DNA of 64,000 nucleotides from Chryseobacterium sp. MYb264 (GCF_035974275.1 NZ_CP142422.1:2666001-2730000); one strand, 5' to 3'. Positions 24,216 to 35,068 are shown, counted from the first letter of the stretch. Notes: generated by a model from the letters alone, not told the origin. Made by a program: numbers and translations.

Positions 24216-26495
24216 ATGGAGACGCAACAATTTAATTATGACAATAACATTGTCAGAGCATTCCTCTATGCTACAATCGCATTTGGTTTGGTCGGTTTTT
24301 TACTCGGTCTTACCGCTGCACTGATGCTTTTTTATCCTGAACTTCCGGAATTTTTATTCGGAACGGATGATACGACAATTAAAAGTTTAGCATCCGGAAA
24401 CATTCAGGGACTGATTAATACACAAGGAGCCTTAGGTTTCGGAAGGATCAGAATGTTGCATACGAGTGCGGTGATTTTTGCGTTTGTCTGTAATTCCTTT
24501 TTCTGTGGCGCATATTACAGCATGCAACGATTGCTGAAAACAAGAATGTACAGCGATACCCTATCATGGATCCACTTCTGGACATGGCAAATTATGATTA
24601 TTTCTGTGGTGATTACCTTCTTAATGGGAATCAACACCTCAAAAGAATATGCGGAACATGAATGGCCGATTGATATTTTAATTACCGTTTCCTGGGTCAT
24701 TTTCGGGATCAATATGTTCGGAACTATTGCAAAAAGAAGAGTAAGACATCTTTATGTTGCCATTTGGTTTTATATCGGAACGTGGCTCGCTGTGGCAATG
24801 CTTCATATTTTCAACAACCTTGAAGTGCCTTTATCATTCACAAGCTGGAAGTCTTATTCGGTATATGCAGGTGCGAAAGACGCCTTGGTACAATGGTGGT
24901 ACGGTCACAATGCGGTAGCGTTTGTCTTGACAACTCCGGTTCTTGGTTTAATGTATTATTTTTTACCCAAAGCAGCCAACAGACCTGTATTTTCCTATAA
25001 ATTATCAATCATTCACTTTTGGTCGCTGATCTTCGTTTACCTTTGGGCTGGTCCGCACCATTTACAATATACCGCACTTCCGGCTTGGGCACAGGCTGTA
25101 GGAACTGGTTTTTCTATCATGCTGATCGCCCCATCTTGGGGAGGAATGCTGAACGGACTTTTAACATTAAGAGGCGCCTGGGATAAAGTAAGAGAAAATC
25201 CAATTCTAAAATTCTTCGTAGTCGCTGTGACCTGTTACGGGATGGCAACTTTCGAAGGACCACTTTTAGCAACAAAATCATTAAATAAAATCGGGCATTA
25301 CACCGACTGGGTAATTGGTCACGTACACTTGGGAGCTCTTGGCTGGAATGGTTTCATGGCATTCGGAGTGGTATATTATTTAATCCCTGTGATGTGGAGA
25401 ACCGAACTTTGGTCTAAAAAATTAGCCAACTGGCATTTCTGGCTGGGAACTTTAGGAATTATGTTCTATGCCGTACCGATGTATATTTCAGGATTCACCC
25501 AAGGACTAATGTGGAAACAATTCAACCCGGACGGAACTTTATTATGGAAAAACTGGCTGGATACTGTAACCGCAATCATTCCATACTTTAAAATGAGATT
25601 TTTAGGAGGTATATTTTATCTTCTGGGTGCTATTTTAATGGTGGTGAATGTCTTTAAAACGATCAGACAAGGTTCATTCCAAAAAGATGTTCCTGCAGAA
25701 GCTCCGGCATTGGCAAACATCGGAACAGCAAGAAAAGAAGGCGAAGGCGTTCATCTTTGGCTGGAAAGAACTCCGAAATTATTAGCCATATTAGCATTCA
25801 TTACTATTGCTATCGGAGGTATTGTGGAAATTATTCCGACCTTAACTTTAAAACAAAGTGTTCCGACCATTACCGCAGTAAAACCTTATTCACCTTTAGA
25901 ATTGGAAGGAAGAGATTTATACATCAGAGAAGGCTGCAACTCTTGCCATTCGCAGATGATCCGACCGTTTCGTGATGAAATTGTAAGATTTGAAGGTAAA
26001 AATGGGCAATATTCTAAAGCTGGAGAATTCATTTACGACAGACCATTTTTATGGGGATCTAAAAGAACCGGACCCGATTTGCACAGAGAAGGCGGAAGAA
26101 ACCCAGATTCATGGCACTTTAAACACATGTATAATCCAAGAATTACTTCTGCAGGATCTATTATGCCCCGTTTCCCTTGGTTGATTACCAATAAACTGGA
26201 CAGAACACAAATGGTGAATAAAATGAAACTGATGAAAAACTACTTTGACGTTCCGTATTCCAAAGCAGAAATTGATTCCGCCAATGCATGGGCAGACAAT
26301 CAGTCGAAAGCCATTGTAAAAAGAATCTATGCTGAAGCTACAGATGTAAAAGATCAGGTAGAAAAAGACAGAGCAGCAAAAGGAGCATCTTACGTTCCTC
26401 TGGAGCAAAGAGAAATTGTAGCAATGATCGCCTATCTGCAAAGGCTGGGAACAGATATTAAAACCACTCAGATTCAGACTGCAAGCGCTGATTAA
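24216..26495 (+). CDS. ccoNO: Fused cbb3-type cytochrome c oxidase subunits I and II (CcoNO)
   Basis: 759 residues. The first about 480 are CcoN, with multiple membrane helices and heme/copper ligand regions (MLHTSAVIFAF, QWWYGHNAVAF, WAGPHHLQYTALPAWAQ, DWVIGHVHLGALGWNG). The last about 200 are CcoO, with a single c-type heme site (REGCNSCHSQMIRPFRDE) and MPRFPWL carrying the axial Met. The N-O fusion is the usual Bacteroidetes form. It reduces oxygen to water at high affinity while pumping protons. It is followed 15 bp later by ccoP. No ccoS, ccoG, ccoH or ccoQ genes are adjacent. Confidence 0.96.
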   Translation: METQQFNYDNNIVRAFLYATIAFGLVGFLLGLTAALMLFYPELPEFLFGTDDTTIKSLASGNIQGLINTQGALGFGRIRMLHTSAVIFAFVCNSFFCGAYYSMQRLLKTRMYSDTLSWIHFWTWQIMIISVVITFLMGINTSKEYAEHEWPIDILITVSWVIFGINMFGTIAKRRVRHLYVAIWFYIGTWLAVAMLHIFNNLEVPLSFTSWKSYSVYAGAKDALVQWWYGHNAVAFVLTTPVLGLMYYFLPKAANRPVFSYKLSIIHFWSLIFVYLWAGPHHLQYTALPAWAQAVGTGFSIMLIAPSWGGMLNGLLTLRGAWDKVRENPILKFFVVAVTCYGMATFEGPLLATKSLNKIGHYTDWVIGHVHLGALGWNGFMAFGVVYYLIPVMWRTELWSKKLANWHFWLGTLGIMFYAVPMYISGFTQGLMWKQFNPDGTLLWKNWLDTVTAIIPYFKMRFLGGIFYLLGAILMVVNVFKTIRQGSFQKDVPAEAPALANIGTARKEGEGVHLWLERTPKLLAILAFITIAIGGIVEIIPTLTLKQSVPTITAVKPYSPLELEGRDLYIREGCNSCHSQMIRPFRDEIVRFEGKNGQYSKAGEFIYDRPFLWGSKRTGPDLHREGGRNPDSWHFKHMYNPRITSAGSIMPRFPWLITNKLDRTQMVNKMKLMKNYFDVPYSKAEIDSANAWADNQSKAIVKRIYAEATDVKDQVEKDRAAKGASYVPLEQREIVAMIAYLQRLGTDIKTTQIQTASAD

Positions 26496-26510
26496 TTAAA
26501 ATTGAATACA

Positions 26511-27398
26511 ATGAAAACGAGAACCCCAATATCAGTCTACATCGCTGTAACGATAGGTTTAACCATTCTTGCCTTCGAAATGTTTGCACAGGATACCGCC
26601 TATTTTTCATCGCCCTTTTTCTGGGGACTGATTCTGATAACGATTATTCTTTTATTCATCATGAACTCCATCGGAGATCTGGTTGAAAATGAAAGTTTCA
26701 AAAAATTATCAGACGAAGAAAAAGCGAAATTTTTAGAAGAAAAAAATACGCCTTATTATCTGAAGCTTTGGAATTCTGCTTTCAAAAAACAGTCGGCGAC
26801 AGAAGAAAAAGACATTCTGATCGATCATGGATTTGATGGAATTACAGAGCTTGACAATTCGCTTCCGAAATGGTGGATTGGTTTATTTTATTTCGGATGT
26901 ATTTTCTGCGTGGTCTATCTTACGGCATTTGCCTTCACAGATTATGCCCATCCCGAAGCAGAATTAACGGTAGAAACAAAGAAAATGCTCGCTTCAATTG
27001 AAGATTATGAAAAAACAGCTCCACAAATCAATCTGGAATCTGCAAAATACAGTGCCGATAATATTGCGGAAGGTCAGGAACTGTTTAAAACCAATTGCGT
27101 AACCTGCCACGGAGACGGCGGCAAAGGAGGAATTGGACCAAACCTTACAGATACACATTGGATTAACATCAAAGAAAAAAGCCTTTTCAAAAATGTATTC
27201 TGGATGCTGGAAAACGGTTCGCCAAACAATCCAACTATGCGACCTTTCATTAAAGAAGGAACCATTACAGGAAGAGATGCCGAAAAAATTGCCGCTTATG
27301 TTTACCATATCAACCAGGAAACTGCTCCCATTACCCAAACTCAGGGTGGCGCGGCTCCACAGGGCGAAAAAGTAACGTGGGAAAACGGAAATAATTAA
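26511..27398 (+). CDS. ccoP: cbb3-type cytochrome c oxidase subunit III (CcoP), mono-heme
   Basis: 295 residues from the ATG at 26511; an in-frame TTG at 26502 would add three. There are two N-terminal membrane segments, then a further one (WWIGLFYFGCIFCVVYLTAF), as in the N-terminal part of CcoP. The C-terminal cytochrome c domain has one CxxCH site (FKTNCVTCHGDGGKGGIGPN) and an axial Met in NPTMRPF. Proteobacterial CcoP has two hemes; one heme is usual here. It receives electrons for the CcoNO catalytic unit. It is cotranscribed with ccoNO, with an unusual long-loop terminator downstream. Confidence 0.94.
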   Translation: MKTRTPISVYIAVTIGLTILAFEMFAQDTAYFSSPFFWGLILITIILLFIMNSIGDLVENESFKKLSDEEKAKFLEEKNTPYYLKLWNSAFKKQSATEEKDILIDHGFDGITELDNSLPKWWIGLFYFGCIFCVVYLTAFAFTDYAHPEAELTVETKKMLASIEDYEKTAPQINLESAKYSADNIAEGQELFKTNCVTCHGDGGKGGIGPNLTDTHWINIKEKSLFKNVFWMLENGSPNNPTMRPFIKEGTITGRDAEKIAAYVYHINQETAPITQTQGGAAPQGEKVTWENGNN

Positions 27399-27438
27399 AA
27401 AATAAAAAAATTTATTACCTCATATATAAACCATGTAA

Positions 27439-27526
27439 AGTCCCCTTTTATCACTAACATTTTGAATTTTCATTTTTGCTAAACCTTTTCATACAACAGA
27501 AAATCAACACAAAAGGGGGCTTTTTT
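27439..27526 (+). terminator. Long-loop terminator after ccoP
   Basis: AGTCCCCTTTT (27439-27449) pairs with AAAAGGGGGCT (27511-27521) with one G-T wobble and is followed by five T residues. The loop is about 61 bases, far longer than usual. Confidence 0.55.
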
Positions 27527-27683
27527 CAAAAACTACAAATCCGCGCCTTGGTTGTTTATATCAACTAATTCACTTGACTACTAACTAAACTAAATTCCAT
27601 AATAGGCAGCCGAGGCAGGATTTTTGTATAAGAAAAGGGTACCATAACAATTATAATTAACATATTTTTCTCAAATGATTTAT

Positions 27684-27691
27684 TATCTTTG
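27684..27691 (+). promoter_or_regulatory. Putative -7 box (TATCTTTG) of the tamB operon
   Basis: An exact TAnnTTTG match 18 bp before the TTG start at 27710, consistent with a very short leader. No good -33 TTG. Confidence 0.5.
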
Positions 27692-27709
27692 TTTTAAACC
27701 CTCCCACAT

Positions 27710-30700
27710 TTGAAACGAAAATTTAATACACGAAAATTCCTTAAGCGAACAGCAATCACCATTATTTCCATACTGGTTTTTCTCACCCTGCTCATCTTCA
27801 GTTTGAGGCTTCCGGTGGTTCAGAATTTCATCAAAGACAGGCTTGTCGTCTATCTCGAAAAGAAAATAAAAACAAAAGTAAGCTTAGAAAGGGTTTACAT
27901 TGGGTTTCCAAACAGTCTTGTTATGGAAAATTTGTATTTAAAGGGACAGGATGTTGATACGCTTTTGGCAGTAAAAAAACTGGATGTTGGCTTGAATATG
28001 CTTAAACTTCTCAATTCCACAGCAGATATTACTTCGGTAGATCTTGAGGGAACGAGAGCCAATGTGGTAAGAAAACCAGACGGAAAATTCAATTTCGATT
28101 ATATCATCAATGCTTTTGCTACAAGTGATAAAGAGGAAAGCCCGTCGAAACCATTCATTATTTCTTTAGATAAAATTAATTTAAAAGATATTGGCGTTAC
28201 TTTCAACGATCAACAGTCTAAAAATGATATTAAACTTTACTTTAAATCTTTCGATACGAGGGTAAAAACATTCGATCTTACCAATAACAAATATGCTGTA
28301 AATGATATTAATCTTGACGGATTAAAGCTAAAACTGAAACAGGATATTGTAAAAGAAGTTTCTAAAAAAGTAGAGAAAAAGGTAGATTCTCTTAATAATC
28401 AAAAGCCGATGCAGATTGGTTTAAGAGGAGTAAAACTAACCAATTTCGACATCGATTACGGTGATGATAATACCAAAACTTTTGCTAAAGTTTTATTTAA
28501 AGAACTAAGCACGAAAGTCAATAAGCTGGATCTGGAAAATAACGCTTACAATATTGGGAATGTAGTACTTTCCGGGGCAGATGTTAATGCGAATCTTTAC
28601 CTTCCGGCTCAGGATGCCAATCCGAAAGATAAAAAAGAGCCTGAAGTTTCAAAAGCTTCAGACAAAGAAAAAGCCATGCAGGTTCTTTTAGGAAAACTGG
28701 TTTTGAACGATGTAAAAGTAGTGTATAACAACACTGCAATTGCCCCAACAAAGCAAGGGATGGATTTCAACCATATGAATTTTTCTAAAATGAATGTTGA
28801 GGTTCGCAGTTTCAAAATGGAGAACAATACGTTTGCAGGAACGGTAAATTCTGCGGAAATTCAGGAAGCGCGAGGGCTTGATATTCAGAAATTCAACACC
28901 GATTTTGTGTATGCAGAAAAAGAGGCTTATTTGAAAGATCTTTACCTGCAAACGCCAAAAACATTGATTCGTGATGAGGTGATTTTAAATTATGAATCGA
29001 TCGATCAATTAACATCCAATTTAGGTGCTGTAAAAATTTCAGCCAATATTAAGGATTCCAAAATAGGTTTCGCTGATATTTTGAATTTGGTTCCTACTTT
29101 GAAAAGTACCGTTCCATTTAATAAATATCCGAATGCTATTTTAAATGTAAACGCTAATGTAAAAGGAAGCGTAAATGATCTTTTGATTAATAATCTGAAA
29201 GTTTCAGGTTTGGATCAATTACGGGTTGCCGCTTCAGGACGCATCAAAAATGCGATGAATCCTGAGAATTTGTATTATGATCTGAGAATTGCAGAATTTT
29301 CATCATCGGCAAAAACGATCTTCAATTTAGTTCCGAAAAATACGATTCCGTCGAATATTTCTTTACCGTCTAATTTCAGCATCAAAGGAACTGCAAAAGG
29401 GACTACGAAAGTGGTTGATACAAATTTGAACCTCTACTCTACTCTCGGAAATGCCTCATTGATTGCTCAGGTCGACATGCGCAGAAAAAATCATGAATTG
29501 TATGATGTAAAAGCCAATCTTCAGGCAATACAAGTCGGGAAAATTATTCAGAATAAAGATATCGGATCTATTTCGGCTCAGATTTATGCGAAAGGTGAAA
29601 GTTTTGATTTCAAAAATGCTAAAGCAGATCTTAAAGGTCACGTGGCATCGGCGGTTTACAAAGGTTACCGTTATCAAAACATGAATCTTACAGGAAAAAT
29701 AAACCGTGGCGCTTATAATATTTTGCTAGATTCTGAAGATCCGAACGCTAATGTAAAATTAACCGCTTCGGGCGTGTATGACGAAAAAAATCCTACCATT
29801 AAAGTAAATGGAGAAGTTATAAAACTTGATGTAAACAAATTAGGTTTTTATGAAAAACCAATGATTATCGCAGGTAAAATTGATGGTGATTTTACCAGCA
29901 TCGATCCTGATCATTTAAACGGTTATTTAAATTTAAAAGATTTTGCTTTTTCAGATACCAAAGAAGTTTATCCGGTTCAGGAATTAAATTTAAAGGCATC
30001 TTCTACCAACGATTCAACGAAAATTGTTTTCAATTCTCAGGTTGCAGATGTAGAACTGGAAGGAAAATATAAATTAACTCAGATCTTTGGAGCATTATCG
30101 AATACGATCAATCAATATTATCAGTTTCAAAAGCCCGGAAAAACAGAGAAAATTACGGCAGGACAGTTTTTTACCTTTAATGCTAAAATTAAAAATGATG
30201 ACATCATCAGAAAGTTTGTTCCGGATCTGAAAAGTTTTGAAACCATAAATATCACCGGAAACTACGACGCTGATTCACAAAAAATTGAAGTTGACGGACA
30301 AATTCCGCAATTGCTGTATGGTGAAAATACAATTGAAAATGCTTCATTAAAAATCACCAATGAAAATCAGGCTTTACAATATGCACTGAATGTTGCTGCA
30401 CTGAAAAGTTCAAGTCTGGCATTAAATAAAGTAGGTATTAATGGAGATGTCGCAGATAATACCATCAATTATAATGTAACGACAAAAGATGAAAAAGATG
30501 TAACGCAGTTCCTGATCGCAGGTAATGCTAAATCGATGAACGATATTACAGAAATTTCATTGAACCCGAATGGTTTAAAATTAAATTATACAGATTGGAC
30601 AGTAGGTGAAGGCAATAAAATTCAGATCAGCAGCAAAGGAATTTTAGCCGATAATTTCAGACTTTCGAATGGCGGAAGTGAAATTGCTTTGCAATCTGAA

Positions 30701-32740
30701 ACTCAGACTCCAAATTCTCCTTTAAATGTTTCGTTGAAAGATTTTAAAATCGAAACGATTACCGAACTGATTAAAAAAGATACCGTCCTGGCAAGAGGAA
30801 CCATTAACGGAACGGCTCAGCTGAGGGATTTAACCAAAAATATGACCTTTACGTCAGATTTAAAAATAGCAGATTTAATTGTTTATGGAAATCCTGTAGG
30901 AAATGTTGAAGCAAAAGTGAATAATGCCTCTGCTAATATCATCAACGCGGATGTTACGCTTTCCGGAAACGATAATGATGTGAAACTTCTGGGAGATTAC
31001 AATACCTCTTCCAGCACATTTGATCTGAATATGGCGATCAACAAACTTCAGATGAAGAGTGTGCAAGGCTTCTCTATGAACGCCATTACCAATACGGAAG
31101 GTTATATTTCGGGAAATCTGAAAATTACGGGAAGTGCCGACAAGCCGAATATTTTAGGTAAGGTAAAATTCAATGAGGTAGGAATGGAAATTGCCAAAAC
31201 AGGAAGTGATTTCAGAAAACTGAATGATGAGATCGATTTTACCAGCCGCGGAATTGAGTTTGATAATTTTAAAATTAACGATAAAGACGGAAATTCTCTG
31301 AAAATTAACGGTCAGGTTTTAACACAGACGTATAGAGATTTTGCGTTCAATCTTGATTTAAATGCTAAAGATTTTAAAGTAGTGAACTCGGAAAAATCTA
31401 ATGATGCGATGATGTACGGCATTCTGGCAATTGATGCGGCTTTGCGTATCCGCGGAAATTTAGATTTACCAAAAGTAGATGGCAGACTGGCGGTTGCAGA
31501 CAATACAGATTTCAGTTTTGTATTGCCACAATCCAGTCCTTCTTTAGAGGAGAGAGACGGAATTGTAGAGTTTATCGATCAGGATCAGGTGGTTTTAAAT
31601 AAGACGGTAAAAGCAGATTCATTAAATGCTCAAAGCCGCATCAAAGGAATGGACGTGAGTGTCAATATTGAAGTGAGCAAGGAAGCAAAAATGTCGATTA
31701 TTATTGATAAAGCCAATGGTGATTTTGTAAAACTACAGGGCGAAGCGGAACTGACAGGTGGCGTTGATCCATCCGGAAAAACAACTTTAGTCGGGGTATA
31801 TGAAGTAGAAAAAGGCTCATATGAAATGTCTGTCAGTCTGCTGAAGCGTAAATTTGATATCCAGAAAGGAAGCACCATTACATGGACAGGAGAGCCGACA
31901 ACGGCAACACTGGATATTACCGCCGTTTATACCACCGAGACAGCACCACTCGACCTCGTGGAGCAACAGGTAACCGACCAGACGACCATTAACCAGTTTA
32001 AACAGAGAATTCCTTTCAACACATTACTGATGATGAAAGGCGAATTGCTGAAACCGGTCATTACCTTTGATATTACAACAGATAAGAAAAATAACTCTGT
32101 GTCTTCAGCGGTCACCGATTTGGTTGATCAGAAACTTTCGCAGCTGAGAACTCAGGAATCTGAAATGAACAAACAGGTGTTTGCTTTGTTATTACTAGGA
32201 AGATTTATCGGTGAAAATCCGTTTGAATCCAGCGCGGGAATGTCCGGCGAAATGATGGCGAGACAGAGTGTGAGTAAACTTCTTTCTCAGCAGCTGAATA
32301 ATTTAGCTTCAGGACTAATCAAAGGTGTGGATCTTAATTTTGGATTAGATTCTTCCGAAGATTATTCCACAGGGCAAAAAAATACAAGAACAGATCTGAA
32401 TGTAGACATCAGTAAAAAACTACTGAATGATCGTCTGAAAGTAACGGTGGGAAGTAATTTCGGATTGGAAGGTGAAGCCCGACAAAATGAAAATATGACT
32501 AATATTGCGGGAGATGTAACGGTAGATTACAGTCTTTCCAAAGACGGAAGATATATGCTGCGTGCGTACCGTAAGAATGAATATCAGGTGGCTCTTCAGG
32601 GACAGATCGTGGAAACGGGACTTGGATTTATCATCACATTGGATTACGATAAATTCCGTGAGATTTTCCAAAAAGCGAGAAACAGAAAACAGAGAGAAAC
32701 AAAAGAGAATAAGAAAAACCAAGTGGTAGAATTTAAATAA
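27710..32740 (+). CDS. tamB: TamB-like translocation/assembly protein (AsmA/DUF490 family)
   Basis: 1676 residues starting at a TTG codon; no ATG is nearby and the N-terminus (MKRKFNTRKFLKRTAITIIS) is the expected basic segment before a single membrane anchor. A very long repetitive beta-rich body follows, the type that forms a periplasm-spanning lipid-conducting groove. The conserved C-terminal TamB domain covers about the last 400 residues (VEKGSYEMSVSLLKRKFDIQ ... NLNFGLDSSEDYS). It works with an outer-membrane Omp85 partner, here the next gene, in envelope assembly or phospholipid transport. The stop overlaps the start of that gene by one base. Confidence 0.93.
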   Translation: MKRKFNTRKFLKRTAITIISILVFLTLLIFSLRLPVVQNFIKDRLVVYLEKKIKTKVSLERVYIGFPNSLVMENLYLKGQDVDTLLAVKKLDVGLNMLKLLNSTADITSVDLEGTRANVVRKPDGKFNFDYIINAFATSDKEESPSKPFIISLDKINLKDIGVTFNDQQSKNDIKLYFKSFDTRVKTFDLTNNKYAVNDINLDGLKLKLKQDIVKEVSKKVEKKVDSLNNQKPMQIGLRGVKLTNFDIDYGDDNTKTFAKVLFKELSTKVNKLDLENNAYNIGNVVLSGADVNANLYLPAQDANPKDKKEPEVSKASDKEKAMQVLLGKLVLNDVKVVYNNTAIAPTKQGMDFNHMNFSKMNVEVRSFKMENNTFAGTVNSAEIQEARGLDIQKFNTDFVYAEKEAYLKDLYLQTPKTLIRDEVILNYESIDQLTSNLGAVKISANIKDSKIGFADILNLVPTLKSTVPFNKYPNAILNVNANVKGSVNDLLINNLKVSGLDQLRVAASGRIKNAMNPENLYYDLRIAEFSSSAKTIFNLVPKNTIPSNISLPSNFSIKGTAKGTTKVVDTNLNLYSTLGNASLIAQVDMRRKNHELYDVKANLQAIQVGKIIQNKDIGSISAQIYAKGESFDFKNAKADLKGHVASAVYKGYRYQNMNLTGKINRGAYNILLDSEDPNANVKLTASGVYDEKNPTIKVNGEVIKLDVNKLGFYEKPMIIAGKIDGDFTSIDPDHLNGYLNLKDFAFSDTKEVYPVQELNLKASSTNDSTKIVFNSQVADVELEGKYKLTQIFGALSNTINQYYQFQKPGKTEKITAGQFFTFNAKIKNDDIIRKFVPDLKSFETINITGNYDADSQKIEVDGQIPQLLYGENTIENASLKITNENQALQYALNVAALKSSSLALNKVGINGDVADNTINYNVTTKDEKDVTQFLIAGNAKSMNDITEISLNPNGLKLNYTDWTVGEGNKIQISSKGILADNFRLSNGGSEIALQSETQTPNSPLNVSLKDFKIETITELIKKDTVLARGTINGTAQLRDLTKNMTFTSDLKIADLIVYGNPVGNVEAKVNNASANIINADVTLSGNDNDVKLLGDYNTSSSTFDLNMAINKLQMKSVQGFSMNAITNTEGYISGNLKITGSADKPNILGKVKFNEVGMEIAKTGSDFRKLNDEIDFTSRGIEFDNFKINDKDGNSLKINGQVLTQTYRDFAFNLDLNAKDFKVVNSEKSNDAMMYGILAIDAALRIRGNLDLPKVDGRLAVADNTDFSFVLPQSSPSLEERDGIVEFIDQDQVVLNKTVKADSLNAQSRIKGMDVSVNIEVSKEAKMSIIIDKANGDFVKLQGEAELTGGVDPSGKTTLVGVYEVEKGSYEMSVSLLKRKFDIQKGSTITWTGEPTTATLDITAVYTTETAPLDLVEQQVTDQTTINQFKQRIPFNTLLMMKGELLKPVITFDITTDKKNNSVSSAVTDLVDQKLSQLRTQESEMNKQVFALLLLGRFIGENPFESSAGMSGEMMARQSVSKLLSQQLNNLASGLIKGVDLNFGLDSSEDYSTGQKNTRTDLNVDISKKLLNDRLKVTVGSNFGLEGEARQNENMTNIAGDVTVDYSLSKDGRYMLRAYRKNEYQVALQGQIVETGLGFIITLDYDKFREIFQKARNRKQRETKENKKNQVVEFK

Positions 32741-35067
32741 TGAATACGAAGTTCCAAACCTATTTTAAATATTTGTTCGCATCCGGAATGGCTTCGGCAA
32801 CGCTTTCGTGCAGCAATGTAAAATACCTGAAAGAAGGGCAAATGCTTTACACGGGCGCAGAAGTGAAGATCGACAATGATACGATTCCGAAGAAACAAAA
32901 AAGCGAACTGAAGTCTGCCCTGGAAGACAAGCTGGTTCCTAAGCCCAATTCTACATTGTTAGGATTAAGACCTAAACTGTATTTCTATAATATTGCCAAA
33001 GAGCCTAAAAAAGAAAAAGGGTTCAACTACTGGTTAAAGTACAAAATGGGAGAAAAGCCCGTTTTACTGGGCGATGTAGATCGTGAATTTAATAAAGATC
33101 TTATCGTAAATTATTCTGAAAACAAAGGATATTTTAATGCAAAAGCAACCTACGATACTGTTTCAAAAAATAAAAAAGCCCAGGTAATTTATACGTTGAG
33201 ACCTGGCGCACAATATCTGATCAGTGATGTTAAATTTCAGAAAGATTCTACATTAATCAATCAGGAAATCCAAAAAATTTCTGACAGATCATTGCTAAAA
33301 AAGGGGAATTCTTTTGATCTTGATGTGATAAAATCTGAGAGAGACCGGATTGATAACAGTCTGAAAGAAAGAGGTTTTTATTATTTCCATCCGGATAATA
33401 TTATTGTTCAGGCAGACAGTACAGTGAGTAAAAACCATAAGGTGGAGCTGAATGTAAAACTGAAAGAGGACACTCCGGATCTGGCGACTCAACAGTTCAG
33501 TATCAATAAGGTGGTTGTTTTTCCGGATTATACGATTCAGGATGTAAAAGACGGAAAATATTCCGTTCCGATGAACTCTGATTCACTGTCCCATTATCAG
33601 TATGATCATATTCATGTGATTGATCCCAGACATAAATTTAAACCTAAAGTTTTTGACCGGGCTTTATATTTTAAAGAAGGTGATATTTACAACCGTACCA
33701 ATCACAACCTTTCCCTGAACAGACTGATTAGTCTGGGTGTTTTTAAGTTCGTGAAAAATGAATTTGTGGTTTCAGATTCTTTACGTCATAAATTCGATGC
33801 GTATTATCTCTTAACTCCAAGAGAAATTCAGTCGTTACGTTTGGAAGCCCTGGGGAGAACCAACTCCGCAAACTACGCCGGGAGTGAAGTAAACCTCAAC
33901 TGGACCCACAGAAACTTCTTTAAAGGGGCAGAACAATTTAAGGCTGCTGTTTACGGAGCTTTTGATATCCAGATGGGAGGTCCTGAAGATGCAAAAAATA
34001 TTTTCAGAGCCGGAACCAATGTTCAGCTTTCTATACCAAGGATCGTAGCGCCATTCCGCTTTAATTCCTCCAGTGCTTTTGTTCCGCGAACAAATATTTC
34101 TCTGGGGTACGAGTTTCAAAACCGTACAGAATATTATACCCTGAACACCTTTACGGGATCCTTCGGGTATTTATGGAAAGAAAATGCACGAAAAGAACAT
34201 GAACTGAAAGTATTTGATGTCACCCTTGTTTCTCCGGCAAAGGTAACCCCTCTTTACGATTCTATCTCTAAAAAGAGTGATGCCATGAGAAGAGTGGTAG
34301 AAAAACAGCTGATTTTCGGACCTACTTATTCTTACACCTATACCAACACCATGCTGAATAAGCCCACGACTTTCTATTATAAAGGAATACTGGATTTAGC
34401 GGGAACTGTTACCGGTCTTGCTTCCGGTGCGGATGTAAAAAAAGGTAAAGAGAGAAAACTTTTCGGAATCCCGTTCAGCCAGTACGCAAAAATTGAGAAT
34501 GATGTAAGGATGTACCATAAATTTACAGAAAAAACCTCTCTTGCCACGCGATTTATTGCGGGAGTGGCCTATCCATACGGGAACTCTGAACATATTCCTT
34601 TTATAAAGCAGTTTTTTTCGGGAGGGAGTAACAGTATCAGAGCATTCCGAGCCAGAACCCTGGGCCCTGGAAGTTTTGATCCGAGAACTGCTGAAGCAGG
34701 ATCTTTTTTTGACCAGTCCGGAGATGTTAAGCTTGAATTAAATGCAGAATATCGTGCTAACCTATATAAATTTTTAAACGTTGCCTTATTTGCTGATGCG
34801 GGAAATATCTGGTTAATTAATGATGATCCTCAAAGACCCGGAGCAAAATTTTCAAAAGATTTTTTAAACGAAGTTGCCGTGGGCGCAGGGTTTGGTCTGA
34901 GACTTGATTTCTCTATTCTGATATTAAGATTAGATCTGGCAATGCCTTTGAGGGTTCCCTATTATGAAAAAGGCAACAGATGGACCTTTGACAGAATTAA
35001 TTTCGGGGACTCCAATTGGAGAAAAGATAATCTTATTTTAAATATAGCAATCGGATATCCTTTCTAA
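32740..35067 (+). CDS. tamL: TamL: lipoprotein form of TamA, Omp85-family outer-membrane protein
   Basis: 775 residues. A lipoprotein signal (SGMASATLSCSN) puts the lipidated Cys at residue 24, the feature that separates Bacteroidetes TamL from TamA. POTRA-type domains follow (about residues 40-330; e.g. YLISDVKFQKDSTLI and RTNHNLSLNRLISLGVFKF). A C-terminal 16-strand Omp85 barrel completes it, with the lid-lock-like FFSGGSNSIRAFRARTLGPG motif and the terminal Phe in LNIAIGYPF. It should sit in the outer membrane and contact TamB. It is translationally coupled to tamB, and the following BrkB-like gene starts one base after its stop. Confidence 0.92.
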   Translation: MNTKFQTYFKYLFASGMASATLSCSNVKYLKEGQMLYTGAEVKIDNDTIPKKQKSELKSALEDKLVPKPNSTLLGLRPKLYFYNIAKEPKKEKGFNYWLKYKMGEKPVLLGDVDREFNKDLIVNYSENKGYFNAKATYDTVSKNKKAQVIYTLRPGAQYLISDVKFQKDSTLINQEIQKISDRSLLKKGNSFDLDVIKSERDRIDNSLKERGFYYFHPDNIIVQADSTVSKNHKVELNVKLKEDTPDLATQQFSINKVVVFPDYTIQDVKDGKYSVPMNSDSLSHYQYDHIHVIDPRHKFKPKVFDRALYFKEGDIYNRTNHNLSLNRLISLGVFKFVKNEFVVSDSLRHKFDAYYLLTPREIQSLRLEALGRTNSANYAGSEVNLNWTHRNFFKGAEQFKAAVYGAFDIQMGGPEDAKNIFRAGTNVQLSIPRIVAPFRFNSSSAFVPRTNISLGYEFQNRTEYYTLNTFTGSFGYLWKENARKEHELKVFDVTLVSPAKVTPLYDSISKKSDAMRRVVEKQLIFGPTYSYTYTNTMLNKPTTFYYKGILDLAGTVTGLASGADVKKGKERKLFGIPFSQYAKIENDVRMYHKFTEKTSLATRFIAGVAYPYGNSEHIPFIKQFFSGGSNSIRAFRARTLGPGSFDPRTAEAGSFFDQSGDVKLELNAEYRANLYKFLNVALFADAGNIWLINDDPQRPGAKFSKDFLNEVAVGAGFGLRLDFSILILRLDLAMPLRVPYYEKGNRWTFDRINFGDSNWRKDNLILNIAIGYPF

Positions 35068-35068
35068 T

